Source: Dehalococcoidia bacterium UBA2588 (GTDB lineage: Bacteria; Chloroflexota; Dehalococcoidia; Lucifugimonadales; UBA3495). Taken from it: a DNA stretch of 46,414 bases. The translations under genes were made by a program, and so were the position numbers. The stretch spans positions 1 to 46,414 of the forward strand of contig DDKW01000027.1 in assembly GCA_002339805.1 (NCBI GenBank), written 5' to 3'. Shown one piece after another: positions 24,539 through 32,069 of this stretch. The notes beneath the pieces were generated by a model. The model saw only the letters and a list, made by a program, of their open reading frames with translations. It ran no database searches and had not been told where the DNA came from. Every line of letters starts with the position of its first letter. Position 1 is the first letter of the stretch.

Positions 24539-24557
24539 TTTGTATATTATATACAAA
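24539..24557. promoter_or_regulatory. Perfect palindrome between copA and the MFS gene, probable operator
   Basis: TTTGTATATTATATACAAA has two 8-base arms around TTA. It lies between the divergent copA and MFS genes. A candidate plus-strand promoter (TTGATA 24530-24535, 16 bases, TACAAA 24552-24557) overlaps it, so a bound protein would block transcription toward the MFS/hydantoinase pair. The T-G-T...A-C-A layout recalls GntR-family sites. No regulator gene lies next to it. Confidence 0.5.
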
Positions 24558-24595
24558 TACTGAATAACATAGATAACTAAAGGGATAGGAGCAGC

Positions 24596-25891
24596 ATGAC
24601 CTCAAGAATACATTACGCATGGATTGTCGTTTTTTCAGCGGCTATCATGCGTCTTTCAGCTTCTTCATTTCGTACTGCTTCTAGCATTTTAATCCCGAGA
24701 ATTGTTGAAACTTTTGGATGGAGCTATGGAATGGTGGGTTATGGATTCGCTATACAATGGATAGCTTCAGGTTTATTTGGCCCTACGGCTGGCTGGATAG
24801 GGGATCGATTAGGATTCCGGAAAGCTTTGTTAGTAGGTACTGCTATTTTTGTGGTTGGAATGGTTCTTACATCGACTATGCGTACTTTGTGGGAATTTTA
24901 TTTTTATTTTGGCATCATTGTGAGCTTGTCGATGGCTATATTCCAAGTTCCGTTAACCGTAGGAGTTTCTGTTTGGTTTAAAAAACATCTAGGTATAGGG
25001 ATGGGAGTTTTACAGTCTTCTCAAGGCTTGGGACCCGTTGTAGCAGCCCCTATCGTTTTATATATATTAAGTTTTGAACAATTGGGATTGAGAGGAGCTT
25101 TTTGGTTGCCGGGAATAGGCGGAGGGATTGTTTTGCTGTTGGCTATTATGCTTTACAGAAATCACCCAAGTGATGTCAATGTCAGGCCTCTTGGAGCAGA
25201 TCCAGACGATCCTATAGAAATTCCATCTACTGGCAATGAAGCAAAAATACGTTCTACGGTGTTCCTTAGAAGAGCACAAAAAACGAATGCTTTTTGGAAT
25301 CTTATAGGAATCCATTATTGGGGATGTGCGGGTCACTCAATTATTGTGGTGTGGCTAGCATCAATAGCTGAACATAATGGATTAAGTGCAGTGCAAGCAG
25401 CGGCTGTTTTTATAGTGATGTCGGTATCAAGCACGTTGACCCGATTTGGCTCACCTATATTATCTGATTTGCTAGGCAGTAAATTGATTATGGGATTATG
25501 TTTTCTATTACAGGTGCTGCCTATCATAATCTTATTATTGGGTCCTGATCTTTGGATGTTTTACATATTTGCTGTGTTATTTGGAATAGGCTTTGGCGGA
25601 GAAATGAGCTCTTTCCCTATAATAAACCGCCAGTACTATAAAGGTGCTCCAGTTGCACGAACTTACGGGTACCAGATGATGGGTGCAGGAACAGGTATGG
25701 CTTCCGGTGCTATGATTGGTGGGTTTCTACGAGACTTAACTGGGGATTTTGATGCTACTTTGATAGTTTCTATGGCATTTAGTCTTATGGGGGTTGTATC
25801 AATTATGTTGCTCCCATCTACCAAGAAAGAGCAAGTAGCGGACTGGGAGTCATATTTGCCCGAGGCAACATCGGCAGAAACTACTGTTTAA
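24596..25891 (+). CDS. MFS transporter, likely carrier for the hydantoinase substrate
   Basis: A 431-residue major facilitator with about 12 membrane helices. The loop between helices 2 and 3 shows the family motif GWIGDRLGFRKALL, and the N-terminal HYAWIVVFSAAIMRLSASSF is typical of the monocarboxylate/oxalate-formate-like branch. The central cytoplasmic loop (about residues 200-225) is charged. GATAGGAG lies seven bases before the ATG. The hydantoinase gene starts 18 bases after the stop, so the two are almost surely one operon. Import of a cyclic amide or pyrimidine-like compound is a reasonable inference, not proven. Confidence 0.9.
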   Translation: MTSRIHYAWIVVFSAAIMRLSASSFRTASSILIPRIVETFGWSYGMVGYGFAIQWIASGLFGPTAGWIGDRLGFRKALLVGTAIFVVGMVLTSTMRTLWEFYFYFGIIVSLSMAIFQVPLTVGVSVWFKKHLGIGMGVLQSSQGLGPVVAAPIVLYILSFEQLGLRGAFWLPGIGGGIVLLLAIMLYRNHPSDVNVRPLGADPDDPIEIPSTGNEAKIRSTVFLRRAQKTNAFWNLIGIHYWGCAGHSIIVVWLASIAEHNGLSAVQAAAVFIVMSVSSTLTRFGSPILSDLLGSKLIMGLCFLLQVLPIIILLLGPDLWMFYIFAVLFGIGFGGEMSSFPIINRQYYKGAPVARTYGYQMMGAGTGMASGAMIGGFLRDLTGDFDATLIVSMAFSLMGVVSIMLLPSTKKEQVADWESYLPEATSAETTV

Positions 25892-25909
25892 TAAGACACA
25901 GGAGATGTT

Positions 25910-27331
25910 ATGTTAGATTTAGCAATTAAAGGCGGGACCGTCGTAACTCCTTGGGGATCTGGGTTATGGGATGTTGGAATTATAGGTGAAAAAATAGTTA
26001 ATGTTTCTCTTCCTGGTTCTATCAATGAAGAATCTCACAGAATACTTGATGCTTCAGGCAAAATAGTCGTTCCTGGCGGTATAGAGCCCCATGCTCATAT
26101 ATCTGCTCCTATCATGGGGCATGACGAAAGAACCGCTCCCCCAGAAGATGTTAGTCGTGCGTCAATATTTGGAGGAACTACGAGTATATTAGACTTTGCG
26201 ATTCAATACCCCGGCATAAGTATTGAGCAAGCTTTAGCAGAAAGACATCAAGAATGGACAGGGAAATCTTACGCAGATTATTCTCACCATTTGATGTTGC
26301 TGGGTGAAATTCCAGATAGGATCATGGGTGGACTACATGAATTTATAGAAGAAGGATTTGCTACAGTTAAGATTTTCACTACTAATATTAGGCCTCCAGA
26401 GATGGCAGGAGAACCCAGAATGGTAAAGATGGGTCATCTTCATGATTTAATGGAAACGATTCACCGAACAGGGGCTATGTTGATGGTTCATTCTGAAGAT
26501 GATGATATGGTTCAGCATATGTATGAAAAACTGGCTCGAAATGAAAATACAGAATGGTGGAATATGCATTTGGTTCATAGTAACGAATCAGAAGATGTAT
26601 CCTTTCGGAGAGTTATAAGAGTTTCCGAATGGACAGGTTCTCCAGTGTACTTTGTTCATGTAAGCGCTAACGAAGGATTACTAGCGGTGAGAGAGGCGAG
26701 ATCAAAAGGCATGCCTATATATGGAGAAACTTTACATAATTATTGCTGCTTCAATGCGGATAACTATAAAGAAGAATTTGGCATGAAATATCACACTTAT
26801 CCATCATTAAAGTCGGAATCAGATAGGCAGTCATTGTGGAGAGGATTAGTAGATTATGGGCTAAGCACTGTTGCTACAGATGAATATTGCACAAACTGGA
26901 ACCTTAAAATTGAAGGTAAAAAAGTGTCAGATGTTACTGGAGGCCATAACGGTATAGAAACACGAATGGGTGTTACATATAGTGAAGGGGTTAGCCGGCA
27001 AAAGATGTCATTGGAGAGATTTGTGGAAGTTACTTCTAGTAATGCTGCAAAAATAATGGGTATGTATCCCCAGAAAGGGGTAATAGCGCCTGGATCAGAT
27101 GCTGATATCGTATTAATTGACCCTTCTTTTGATAAAAACTTGGAAATGAGTGACTTCCATATTAGTGATTACAGTATATGGGAGGGATTTCATGCTCAAG
27201 GATGGCCGGTAACTACTATACTGAGGGGCACTATAGTAGTAGAAGACAGAAAATTGGTAGATGATCGGAAATTAGGTAGATTGGTCAAAAGGAAAATTGC
27301 ATCTACCGTGTTGAATCGTCCTGTTTGCTGA
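25910..27331 (+). CDS. Dihydropyrimidinase/D-hydantoinase family amidohydrolase
   Basis: A 473-residue cyclic amidohydrolase of the dihydropyrimidinase/hydantoinase/allantoinase group. Metal ligands are in place: His61 and His63 (EPHAHI), carboxylated-Lys candidate Lys154 (ATVKIFTT), His194 (LMVHSEDD), His250 (YFVHVSANEG) and Asp324 (VATDEYCTN). The family's usual D-x-H-x-H start is here E-P-H-A-H. The N- and C-terminal small beta domain is recognisable (AIKGGTVVTPWG, GVIAPGSDADIVLID). CAGGAGA precedes the ATG. It forms an operon with the MFS carrier. It would open a cyclic ureide or imide ring; the exact substrate is open. Confidence 0.9.
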   Translation: MLDLAIKGGTVVTPWGSGLWDVGIIGEKIVNVSLPGSINEESHRILDASGKIVVPGGIEPHAHISAPIMGHDERTAPPEDVSRASIFGGTTSILDFAIQYPGISIEQALAERHQEWTGKSYADYSHHLMLLGEIPDRIMGGLHEFIEEGFATVKIFTTNIRPPEMAGEPRMVKMGHLHDLMETIHRTGAMLMVHSEDDDMVQHMYEKLARNENTEWWNMHLVHSNESEDVSFRRVIRVSEWTGSPVYFVHVSANEGLLAVREARSKGMPIYGETLHNYCCFNADNYKEEFGMKYHTYPSLKSESDRQSLWRGLVDYGLSTVATDEYCTNWNLKIEGKKVSDVTGGHNGIETRMGVTYSEGVSRQKMSLERFVEVTSSNAAKIMGMYPQKGVIAPGSDADIVLIDPSFDKNLEMSDFHISDYSIWEGFHAQGWPVTTILRGTIVVEDRKLVDDRKLGRLVKRKIASTVLNRPVC

Positions 27332-27373
27332 ATTATTAAGGATAACAGAGTTATTATCCAATACCGACAATGT

Positions 27374-28432
27374 TTATATCGGTTTTATTCTGAACGGAAC
27401 TCCATGAATTCCATTATTAGCAAACCCTCTAAAATTCCATTCGGGTTTTAGAGGCTGTATATTACCTTCTGAATCTGATGCTCGAGATTGGGCTATATAA
27501 TATCCGGGACTGGCATCATTAATTGTATATTCCCAGGAAGTCCAATGTCGTGGCTGATCATTTTCTTGAAGTGTTGCAGCATGCCACGTTTGACCCTCAT
27601 CTAATGTGATTTCTACGCTACTTACACTTCCAGCGCCTGTCCATGCTTTACCTTTGATGGTAACAGGGCAATCAGCAAAACTTTGTCCCCTGTTCGGGGC
27701 AGTTATCAAAGATTTAACTTGCATTGTAGTCACCCTTTCAGGCTTGTCAGATGCTAGGTCTCCGAGTTTTTGGTAAACGTAGTACTCGCTTTGATGAAAT
27801 CCATAATAGGCTTTTGACAATAACCGGATTTCGGTCACCCATTTTACTGAAGCCATTCCATACCATCCGGGAACGATTAATCTTAACGGATACCCATGGG
27901 AGGCCGGTAAAGGCTCACCATTCATTGAGTGTACTAGTTGAATTTCTGGTAGTAATGCTTTTTCAATGGGGAGGCTTGCTCCAAAGTTTTCGTTTGAGTT
28001 AGTGCTTGGATTAATGTTGGTATCTGCTCCTATGAACGCTATTTCGACACAATCGTCTAGGTCTAGGCCCTCTATTATTTGAGAGACGGAAACCCCTGTC
28101 CACGAAGCTGAGCTAACCCCGCTGTTGTCCCATAAAAGGCCTTCTACAGGAGGTTGTATGGCTGCACGACTGTTGCCAGCACATTCTAATACATTCTTAA
28201 ATTCTGTAGACGGCATGGATAAAATTTGGTCGTAATTCAATGATTTTATGCAAGTGTCATCGCAAAAAATATCGAGCTTCCACGTGTTCATGTTTATTAT
28301 TGGTTGAGTAGAATGGCTTCGGACAAAGAAATTGTCATTTGGGATAGTATCACCATTCATGGATTCCACTTGTAGTCCGATCACTGATGGATCGGTAGAT
28401 AATTGTGTGTTTTTTAGTGGTTCCGTTGCCAT
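27374..28432 (-). CDS. Sulfite-oxidase-family molybdopterin enzyme
   Basis: A 352-residue protein with the oxidoreductase molybdopterin-binding domain (about 30-230) and the C-terminal Mo-co dimerisation domain (about 235-350). The molybdenum ligand is Cys84 in NVLECAGNSR, and GYPLRLIVPGWYGMASVKWV is the family's strongest motif. There is no Tat or Sec signal, heme domain or partner cytochrome, so the protein is probably cytoplasmic and its electron acceptor is unknown. It resembles the plant-type molybdenum domain without cytochrome b5. Sulfite oxidation is likely but not certain. Upstream on the same strand lie an intrinsic terminator and a tri-cysteine ORF that may control it. Confidence 0.88.
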   Translation of the reverse strand: MATEPLKNTQLSTDPSVIGLQVESMNGDTIPNDNFFVRSHSTQPIINMNTWKLDIFCDDTCIKSLNYDQILSMPSTEFKNVLECAGNSRAAIQPPVEGLLWDNSGVSSASWTGVSVSQIIEGLDLDDCVEIAFIGADTNINPSTNSNENFGASLPIEKALLPEIQLVHSMNGEPLPASHGYPLRLIVPGWYGMASVKWVTEIRLLSKAYYGFHQSEYYVYQKLGDLASDKPERVTTMQVKSLITAPNRGQSFADCPVTIKGKAWTGAGSVSSVEITLDEGQTWHAATLQENDQPRHWTSWEYTINDASPGYYIAQSRASDSEGNIQPLKPEWNFRGFANNGIHGVPFRIKPI

Positions 28433-28475
28433 TTTATCTGTCTCCTTGTAATTTGTGGCTGATTTAGAAATTAAA

Positions 28476-28499
28476 AGACCCGCGTTTTAACGCGGGTCT
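28476..28499 (-). terminator. Intrinsic terminator between the tri-Cys ORF and the sulfite-oxidase-family gene
   Basis: Perfect 9-bp GC-rich stem (AGACCCGCG 28476-28484, CGCGGGTCT 28491-28499) with a 6-base loop. On the minus strand it is followed by TTTTAATTTC (first T's adjoining the stem). It begins five bases after the stop of the 42-residue ORF and ends 43 bases before the sulfite-oxidase-family start, the position expected of an attenuator. Confidence 0.85.
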
Positions 28500-28504
28500 G
28501 CATG

Positions 28505-28633
28505 TTATGTTCCGTAAAGATCTGAATTACAACAACATCCATTAACTGCAGGTTGAGCTGCGGGTGAATAATTCTGAGTATCCAAGGCTAAACTTATTAA
28601 TGTTGTCAGTGATTTGTATTCTAGATTACTCAT
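28505..28633 (-). CDS. 42-residue ORF with three consecutive Cys codons (putative Cys-responsive leader or modified peptide)
   Basis: This ORF reads MSNLEYKSLTTLISLALDTQ in its first half and ends NGCCCNSDLYGT, with three TGT codons in a row at 33-35. It has an ATG, no frame interruption, and stops five bases before a strong terminator, so it lies in a defined short transcript. No clear ribosome site is visible (ACGACCATT before ATG), and a possible -10 (TATTAT, 28690-28695) lies about 57 bases upstream. Two readings are possible. It may be a leader peptide whose translation senses cysteine and governs readthrough into the downstream sulfite-oxidase-family gene; polycysteine leader ORFs of this kind are described in mycobacteria. 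Alternatively it may be a precursor of a modified Cys-rich peptide, but no modifying enzyme is nearby. Confidence 0.6.
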   Translation of the reverse strand: MSNLEYKSLTTLISLALDTQNYSPAAQPAVNGCCCNSDLYGT

Positions 28634-28672
28634 AATGGTCGTAGTTTATCATTCCGATCCGTAGTAATCTAG
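28621..28672 (-). promoter_or_regulatory. Inverted repeat enclosing the start of the tri-Cys ORF
   Basis: CTAGATTACT (28621-28630) and AGTAATCTAG (28663-28672) are perfect 10-base complements with 32 bases between. In the minus-strand transcript the stem would use codons 2-4 and place the start codon and translation-initiation region inside the loop. This suggests control of initiation, or a protein-binding site in DNA. Confidence 0.45.
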
Positions 28673-28775
28673 TGCTGCCAAAGTCTTGCATAATATGGGA
28701 AATAATCAGCAATGTGTTGGCGTTCTGAAGGTTTTTTTTGTATAGTGTTTGTTTTGCAATGTTAAAGGATATGAA

Positions 28776-30089
28776 TTGGCTAAATTGAATTTTTTAAATG
28801 TGCGCCGTTCTAGAGAGAAACCAATTTTTTACGGTTGGTGGATCGTAGCTACTGGGTTGCTTGGTATTACTGTCAAACAAGGTTCTTTCAACAAAAACTT
28901 CACGATGTATGTTCCGTTGCTTACTAAGGAATTAGGTATAGGAGTAGCTGCTATTTCATTTGCAGATATGCTTGGACGGATGACTGCTGGATTTATGGCC
29001 CCATTATGGGGGTATTTGACTGATAAATTTGGCTATAGAAATATGTTGATTTTTGGGGGATTAACCTCGGGCCTAGGTTTTATATTGTTGGCCAGAGTAA
29101 ACAGTTATTTCACATTTACTTTGGTCTTGGTGGGATTGATATCCTTGGGAGTTCGTGCAGGTTATAACAATGCCTCAATACCTGCAATAAATGCTTGGTT
29201 TAGGAAACATAAAGGATTAGCAATGTCTATTGTTTCTACAGGGAACGGCATTGGCGGGTTATTTGCGCCATTAGTAGGATTCATGATTCTGTCTCTAGGA
29301 TGGAGGCGTTCGGCATTTGTGACAGGACTTTTCATAATAGCCATTATGAGTACCTCGTCGTGGATAGTTCGTCAATCTCCAGAGTCTATGGGACTGCATC
29401 CAGATGGTGAAGATCCAGATGATGTCGAAGATTCTTCGATTATCACAACGGAACCAGATAACCGAGTTGTGCAACGTGACTTCAGCGTTAGAGAGGCGAT
29501 GACAACTTTTGCCTATTGGCAACTGGTGATAGCAGTTGGATTTAGGAACACGGTCCATGCCGGGATTGCTTTTTTGATGGCACCTGTGATGATTTGGTTC
29601 TTGCAAGGCGGAGGGCGAGATGAGACAGAAAGTTACATAATCGCTGGTTTCTTTATGCTTATCTTTTCTCTGGGAACTTTATTTTTGAATCCTATGGTGG
29701 GATGGATTGGGGATCGTTGGCATAAAAATAGAGTGAGTGCATTATGTATGATTACGGGTGCCCTTTCGATATTAGCCCTTTTGGATCATAGCGGTTCTTT
29801 ATGGAAGTTGGCTATTTTTGCACTTATGCTTTCTTTGGCTGATGCCGCAAATCCATTGGCCTGGGCTATTTTAGGAGATTTTTTCGGACGGAAAAACTTC
29901 GCTACCTTGCGTGGCTGGCAGCACCTTCCAGATCAATTGATGTCTATGAGCACTCCAGTCTGGATGGGACTTATTTACGATAAAACAGAAAGTTACTATT
30001 GGGCTTTGATTCTATGCATAATGATATACATTTTAGCGGCAGGTTCATATTGGACTTTAAAAGCTCCCAAATTGCCGGGAACATCTTAG
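28776..30089 (+). CDS. MFS transporter, first of a tandem pair
   Basis: An about 437-residue, 12-helix major facilitator of the monocarboxylate-like branch. It begins with FYGWWIVATGLLGITVKQGS and has the loop motif GYLTDKFGYRNML. The start is set at TTG 28776, six bases after AAAGGA (28764-28769), rather than at the upstream TTG 28749; this gives an N-terminus (LAKLNFLNVRRSREK) similar in length to the next gene's. It is closely similar by eye to the gene that follows 31 bases downstream. Both may import organic acids or related solutes; the substrate is unknown. It diverges from the tri-Cys ORF across a 142-base gap. Confidence 0.9.
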   Translation: MAKLNFLNVRRSREKPIFYGWWIVATGLLGITVKQGSFNKNFTMYVPLLTKELGIGVAAISFADMLGRMTAGFMAPLWGYLTDKFGYRNMLIFGGLTSGLGFILLARVNSYFTFTLVLVGLISLGVRAGYNNASIPAINAWFRKHKGLAMSIVSTGNGIGGLFAPLVGFMILSLGWRRSAFVTGLFIIAIMSTSSWIVRQSPESMGLHPDGEDPDDVEDSSIITTEPDNRVVQRDFSVREAMTTFAYWQLVIAVGFRNTVHAGIAFLMAPVMIWFLQGGGRDETESYIIAGFFMLIFSLGTLFLNPMVGWIGDRWHKNRVSALCMITGALSILALLDHSGSLWKLAIFALMLSLADAANPLAWAILGDFFGRKNFATLRGWQHLPDQLMSMSTPVWMGLIYDKTESYYWALILCIMIYILAAGSYWTLKAPKLPGTS

Positions 30090-30120
30090 AATATCATTAC
30101 TAAAAGGTTAAGGTTAATCA

Positions 30121-31434
30121 TTGAATTCGGATATAGAAAAAAAACCAAATTCACCTAACCCACGAATATATTATGGTTGGTGGATTGTTTTGGTTAGTTT
30201 ACTAGGCATTACTGTCAAAATTGGTGCTTTCAATAGAAATTTCACTATATATGTAATACCTATACGTAAAGAATTAGGCATAGGAGTTTCTTCTATAGCA
30301 TTTGCGGATATGTTGGGTAGATTAACTGCGGGGATTGCAGCTCCCATAATCGGGTATTTAGTAGATAAATTTGGTTATAGAAACATGTTGGTATTTGGTG
30401 GAATAACCTCCGGGTTGGGATTTATATTTTTAGCAGCTGTACACAGTTATTTTATGTTCTGTTTAGTGCTTGTTGGATTAATTTCTTTTGGTGTTCGAGC
30501 CGGATACCATACAGCAGCTATCCCGGCAATTAATGCTTGGTTCAGGAAACATAGAGGCTTGGCCATGTCAATTATATCTACAGGTAATGGATTTGGGGGC
30601 GCATTTGCTCCGCTGGTTGCTTGGATGGTATTAACTTGGGGATGGAGACGTTCCTCTTTCATTACTGGAATTTTTGTCATAGTTTTTATGACTAGCACTT
30701 CCTGGTTGGTCAAACAATCTCCGGAGTCTATGGGGCTTAAGCCAGATGGGATAATAGAAGATCCGAATATCAATTTATCTGATTCTGATTATGGAGAAGA
30801 AGAAGATTTTGGGATAAGTGAGGCCATGCACACAGTCGCTTATTGGCAGTTGATGATTGCTACAGGATTACGGAATACTGTGACATCTGGTATCAATTTG
30901 TTGATGGCTCCAATGATGATATGGTTTTTACAAGGTACAGATAGATCAGAGACAGAGAGTTTAATTATTGCCTCTTTTTTCATGATGGTTTTTTCAGTGG
31001 GTTCGATGGCCTTGAACCCTATGATTGGTTGGGTAGGTGATAGATGGCGTAAAGAGAAGGTAAGTGCATTGTGTATGCTTCTCGGAGGAGCGTCGATGTT
31101 GGTTTTGCTTGATCGGAGTGGTGCATTGTGGCAATTAGGCTTGTTCGCAGTAATGTTAGCTTTATCTGATGCTGCGAATCCATTAGCGTGGGCAATGTTA
31201 GGAGATTATTTTGGCAGGAAAAACTTTGCTACTTTGCAGGGATGGCATCATTTACCAAATCAATTGATGTCTATGAGTACACCGGTTTGGATGGGATATA
31301 TTTTTGACAAAACAGATAGCTACTATTGGTCTTTAATTCCATGCATCATCATTTATATTTGTGCTGCAGGATCATATTGGACGCTTCGTCGTCCCATAAA
31401 GCTATCTCCATCTAATACACCGATTCGGAATTGA
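30121..31434 (+). CDS. MFS transporter, second of a tandem pair
   Basis: A 437-residue paralogue of the preceding transporter. Long stretches are nearly the same (for example IPAINAWFRKH, GLAMSI-STGNG, LADAANPLAWA/LSDAANPLAWA and NQLMSMSTPVWMG). The start is TTG with AAGG about seven bases upstream. The most divergent parts are the extreme N-terminus and the central cytoplasmic loop (about residues 205-235), as expected for duplicates. The pair points to a tandem duplication followed by divergence. It converges on pgsA, with only 19 bases between the stops. Confidence 0.9.
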   Translation: MNSDIEKKPNSPNPRIYYGWWIVLVSLLGITVKIGAFNRNFTIYVIPIRKELGIGVSSIAFADMLGRLTAGIAAPIIGYLVDKFGYRNMLVFGGITSGLGFIFLAAVHSYFMFCLVLVGLISFGVRAGYHTAAIPAINAWFRKHRGLAMSIISTGNGFGGAFAPLVAWMVLTWGWRRSSFITGIFVIVFMTSTSWLVKQSPESMGLKPDGIIEDPNINLSDSDYGEEEDFGISEAMHTVAYWQLMIATGLRNTVTSGINLLMAPMMIWFLQGTDRSETESLIIASFFMMVFSVGSMALNPMIGWVGDRWRKEKVSALCMLLGGASMLVLLDRSGALWQLGLFAVMLALSDAANPLAWAMLGDYFGRKNFATLQGWHHLPNQLMSMSTPVWMGYIFDKTDSYYWSLIPCIIIYICAAGSYWTLRRPIKLSPSNTPIRN

Positions 31435-31453
31435 CCGAATAATCCAGTTAAGG

Positions 31454-32038
31454 CTACATGAAAGTTTTTTTTGATACCTTTAAATAACTGTATGCCGATG
31501 TTAATCCTAGAATTACACCTATTCCAAATACAGCCATAGATATTTGGAGAAAAGTAATGTTGTTAACACAAGGAGCCACTATTAACATGGTGATGCCGGT
31601 CATTTGAAATCCTGCTTTTAATTTGCCGGATTGGGAAACGGCAGAGGCTTCTTCCTCTCGCATTCTAGCAGTCCATTCTCTAAGACCTGTAATTAATATT
31701 TCTCTAGCTATTACAGCCGTAGTTAATACTGTAAATAACAGCCCATAACTTGTTTCAGAATAGACTAGAACCAACGTGACAAGAACGGAACACACCATGA
31801 ATTTGTCAGCAATAGGGTCTAAGAAAGTCCCAAGCTTTGTTACTTGAGAGGTAGTTCTAGCTAATTTGCCATCTATGAAATCAGTGATTGCCGCTGTGGC
31901 AAATAAGATTCCTGCAGCGAATATTAGAATAGTGTTATAGGGCGGAACAATTTCTGAGAATTGTCCTATATATATAAAAAATATAATGAAAGGCACTGCG
32001 ATCATGCGGATAATTGTTAGTATAGTTGGAATGTTCAT
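31454..32038 (-). CDS. pgsA: CDP-diacylglycerol--glycerol-3-phosphate 3-phosphatidyltransferase
   Basis: A 194-residue integral membrane enzyme that makes phosphatidylglycerol phosphate. The CDP-alcohol phosphotransferase motif D-x2-DG-x2-AR-x8-G-x3-D-x3-D is complete in DFIDGKLARTTS followed by KLGTFLDPIADK. About six hydrophobic helices are present, and the N-terminus MNIPTILTIIRMIAVPFIIF is typical of PgsA. The length fits. It is the last gene of the minus-strand operon, 31 bases after the aminotransferase gene. The related phosphatidylserine or cardiolipin synthases of the superfamily are less likely given the N-terminal match. Confidence 0.9.
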   Translation of the reverse strand: MNIPTILTIIRMIAVPFIIFFIYIGQFSEIVPPYNTILIFAAGILFATAAITDFIDGKLARTTSQVTKLGTFLDPIADKFMVCSVLVTLVLVYSETSYGLLFTVLTTAVIAREILITGLREWTARMREEEASAVSQSGKLKAGFQMTGITMLIVAPCVNNITFLQISMAVFGIGVILGLTSAYSYLKVSKKTFM

Positions 32039-32069
32039 TTTGATATCCTAGATATTTTGTACTCAGACA

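Noticed and set aside
27342..27390. Weak inverted repeats (GGATAA/TTATCC, ACCGA/TCGGT) between the converging hydantoinase and sulfite-oxidase-family genes
   Set aside because: Stems are only 5-6 bp with irregular loops; they may help termination but cannot be called.
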